Source of the DNA: CAYRZF01 sp964428805
GTDB lineage: Bacteria > Methylomirabilota > Methylomirabilia > Rokubacteriales > CSP1-6
Direction of reading: 5' to 3'
NCBI GenBank assembly: GCA_964428805.1
Contig: CAYRZF010000111.1
Coordinates: forward strand, 1 to 6,004
Length of the DNA: 6,004 bases
The notes under the pieces were generated by a model. That model worked only from the letters and a program-made list of their open reading frames with translations. It was not told where the DNA came from and searched no databases. The position numbers and the translations under genes were made by a program. Below are positions 5,386 through 6,004 of this stretch, piece by piece. Each line of letters opens with the position of its first letter. The stretch's first letter is position 1.

Positions 5386-5850
5386 ATGTCTCAAGGAGTC
5401 CTGTCCCCGAGCCCGTTCGAGCGCCGGTCCTTTCTCAACTGGTTCCTGGGCACGAGCGTCGGCGCGTTCCTAGCCTCCGCCCTCTATCCGATCGGCCGGT
5501 TCCTGATCCCTCCGAAGGTGGAGGAGTCCAGCGCTGCGAGCGTCACGCTGGACCTCAAGGCCGCTGAGATCAAGCCGAACAGCGGCAGGATCTTCAAGTT
5601 CGGGAAGCAACCGGGCATCCTAGTCCGGACGCCGGGCGGCGAGCTGCGTGCATTCTCGGCGATCTGCACGCATCTGGCCTGCACCGTGCAGTACCGGGAG
5701 GATCTGCAGCACATCTGGTGCGCCTGCCACAACGGCCACTACGACCCGGCCTCCGGCAAGAACATCGGGGGCCCGCCGCCGCGGCCGCTGGATCCCTACG
5801 TCGCCAACGTCCGCGGGGAGAAGATCTTTGTGAGCCGAAGCGCACCATGA
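5386..5850 (+). CDS. Rieske [2Fe-2S] protein with Tat-type N-terminal anchor
   Basis: This 154-aa electron-transfer protein would carry a high-potential [2Fe-2S] cluster on the outer face of the membrane, as in cytochrome bc-type quinol oxidoreductases. The N-terminus has a twin-arginine-like motif ER13-R14-SFLNW and one hydrophobic helix (about 16-41), typical of uncleaved Tat anchors of Rieske subunits. The cluster boxes are complete: C94-T-H96-L-A-C99 and C112-A-C114-H115, with 15 residues between H96 and C112. C94, H96, C112 and H115 are the ligands, and C99/C114 form the usual disulfide. GPPPRPLDPY (near the C-terminus) matches the family's Pro loop. The start ATG 5386 has GAGGAGG at 5374-5380. 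Its stop overlaps the next ATG (ATGA, 5847-5850). No cytochrome b gene is visible in the window; one could lie downstream of its end. I therefore leave the gene symbol blank. Confidence 0.95.
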   Translation: MSQGVLSPSPFERRSFLNWFLGTSVGAFLASALYPIGRFLIPPKVEESSAASVTLDLKAAEIKPNSGRIFKFGKQPGILVRTPGGELRAFSAICTHLACTVQYREDLQHIWCACHNGHYDPASGKNIGGPPPRPLDPYVANVRGEKIFVSRSAP

Positions 5851-6004
5851 AACGGACGTGGCTCTGGGTTGATGTTGCGGTTCTGGCAGTAGCGTTCGTC
5901 TACTTGCCTTCCCTGGGCGTCGGGTGGGGCCAGATCCTCGCGTTCCTCCTCCTGCTGCTCTGCCCGCTGATGCACTTCTTCGGCGGGCACCGCCACGGTA
6001 GCCA
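5847..6004 (+). CDS. DUF2933-family small membrane protein (3' end outside window)
   Basis: The visible 52 residues are two short hydrophobic helices (about 5-20 and 28-41), then the signature LLLLLCPLMHFFGGHRHGS. The CPLMH...GGHxHG pattern is what I associate with DUF2933, small proteins of unknown function often found beside heavy-metal handling genes. C39, H43, H48 and H50 could coordinate a metal; this is inference. The ATG overlaps the Rieske stop by 4 nt (ATGA), there is no good Shine-Dalgarno of its own, and translation is probably coupled. The frame remains open at the window edge. Confidence 0.82.
   Translation, partial: MKRTWLWVDVAVLAVAFVYLPSLGVGWGQILAFLLLLLCPLMHFFGGHRHGS

Noticed and set aside
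5182..5850. Rieske protein extended to an ATG at 5182 (222 aa)
   Set aside because: The extension is an out-of-frame reading of the 58-aa gene. The ATG at 5386 has its own GAGGAGG and gives a normal Rieske N-terminus with the Tat motif.

Overview
The window is G+C-rich and densely packed on the plus strand. It looks like a draft or metagenome-assembled scaffold, because exactly 100 Ns (4324-4423) interrupt it. The gene set (NtrB/NtrC-type two-component system, YVTN propeller protein, DUF1573-like protein, Rieske protein, DUF2933 protein) and codon style suggest an environmental bacterium of the Rokubacteria/Methylomirabilota (NC10) or deltaproteobacterial kind. That placement is an impression from protein style, not a demonstrated assignment.

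Left part (1-4323): a co-directional, tightly spaced gene string. It begins with a membrane sensor histidine kinase whose 5' end lies outside the window. This overlaps a complete sigma-54-dependent response regulator (receiver, AAA+ with GAFTGA, Fis-type HTH). A secreted seven-repeat YVTN/YncE-like beta-propeller follows after 3 nt. Next is a membrane-anchored DUF1573-like protein whose frame is crossed by a TGA at 3913-3915. I read this as a selenocysteine codon (Cys-Sec pair): the frame stays open for 60 more codons to an ATGA overlap with the next gene, and a perfect 7-bp hairpin with a GGUCA loop starts 11 nt after the UGA, as expected for a bacterial SECIS. A glutaredoxin-like gene starts in that overlap and runs into the gap.

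Right part (4424-6004): two short transcription units, each preceded by a good -24/-12 (sigma-54) promoter. The first (promoter 4426-4442) drives a secreted Met/Gly-rich protein with a PepSY-like C-terminal region and ends in a strong intrinsic terminator (4931-4968). The second (promoter 5119-5135) drives a 58-residue membrane protein with a Cys/His tail, a Tat-type Rieske [2Fe-2S] protein, and a DUF2933 protein that runs off the window.

Taken together, my hypothesis is a self-contained regulatory module. The kinase/NtrC-type regulator at the left activates the sigma-54 promoters at the right, which control envelope proteins rich in Met, Cys, His and Fe-S. A periplasm-facing selenoprotein and a thiol-redox protein lie between. 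The theme is envelope metal or redox stress (copper-like metals are plausible) or a respiratory branch. The signal sensed and the actual function are not shown by the sequence.
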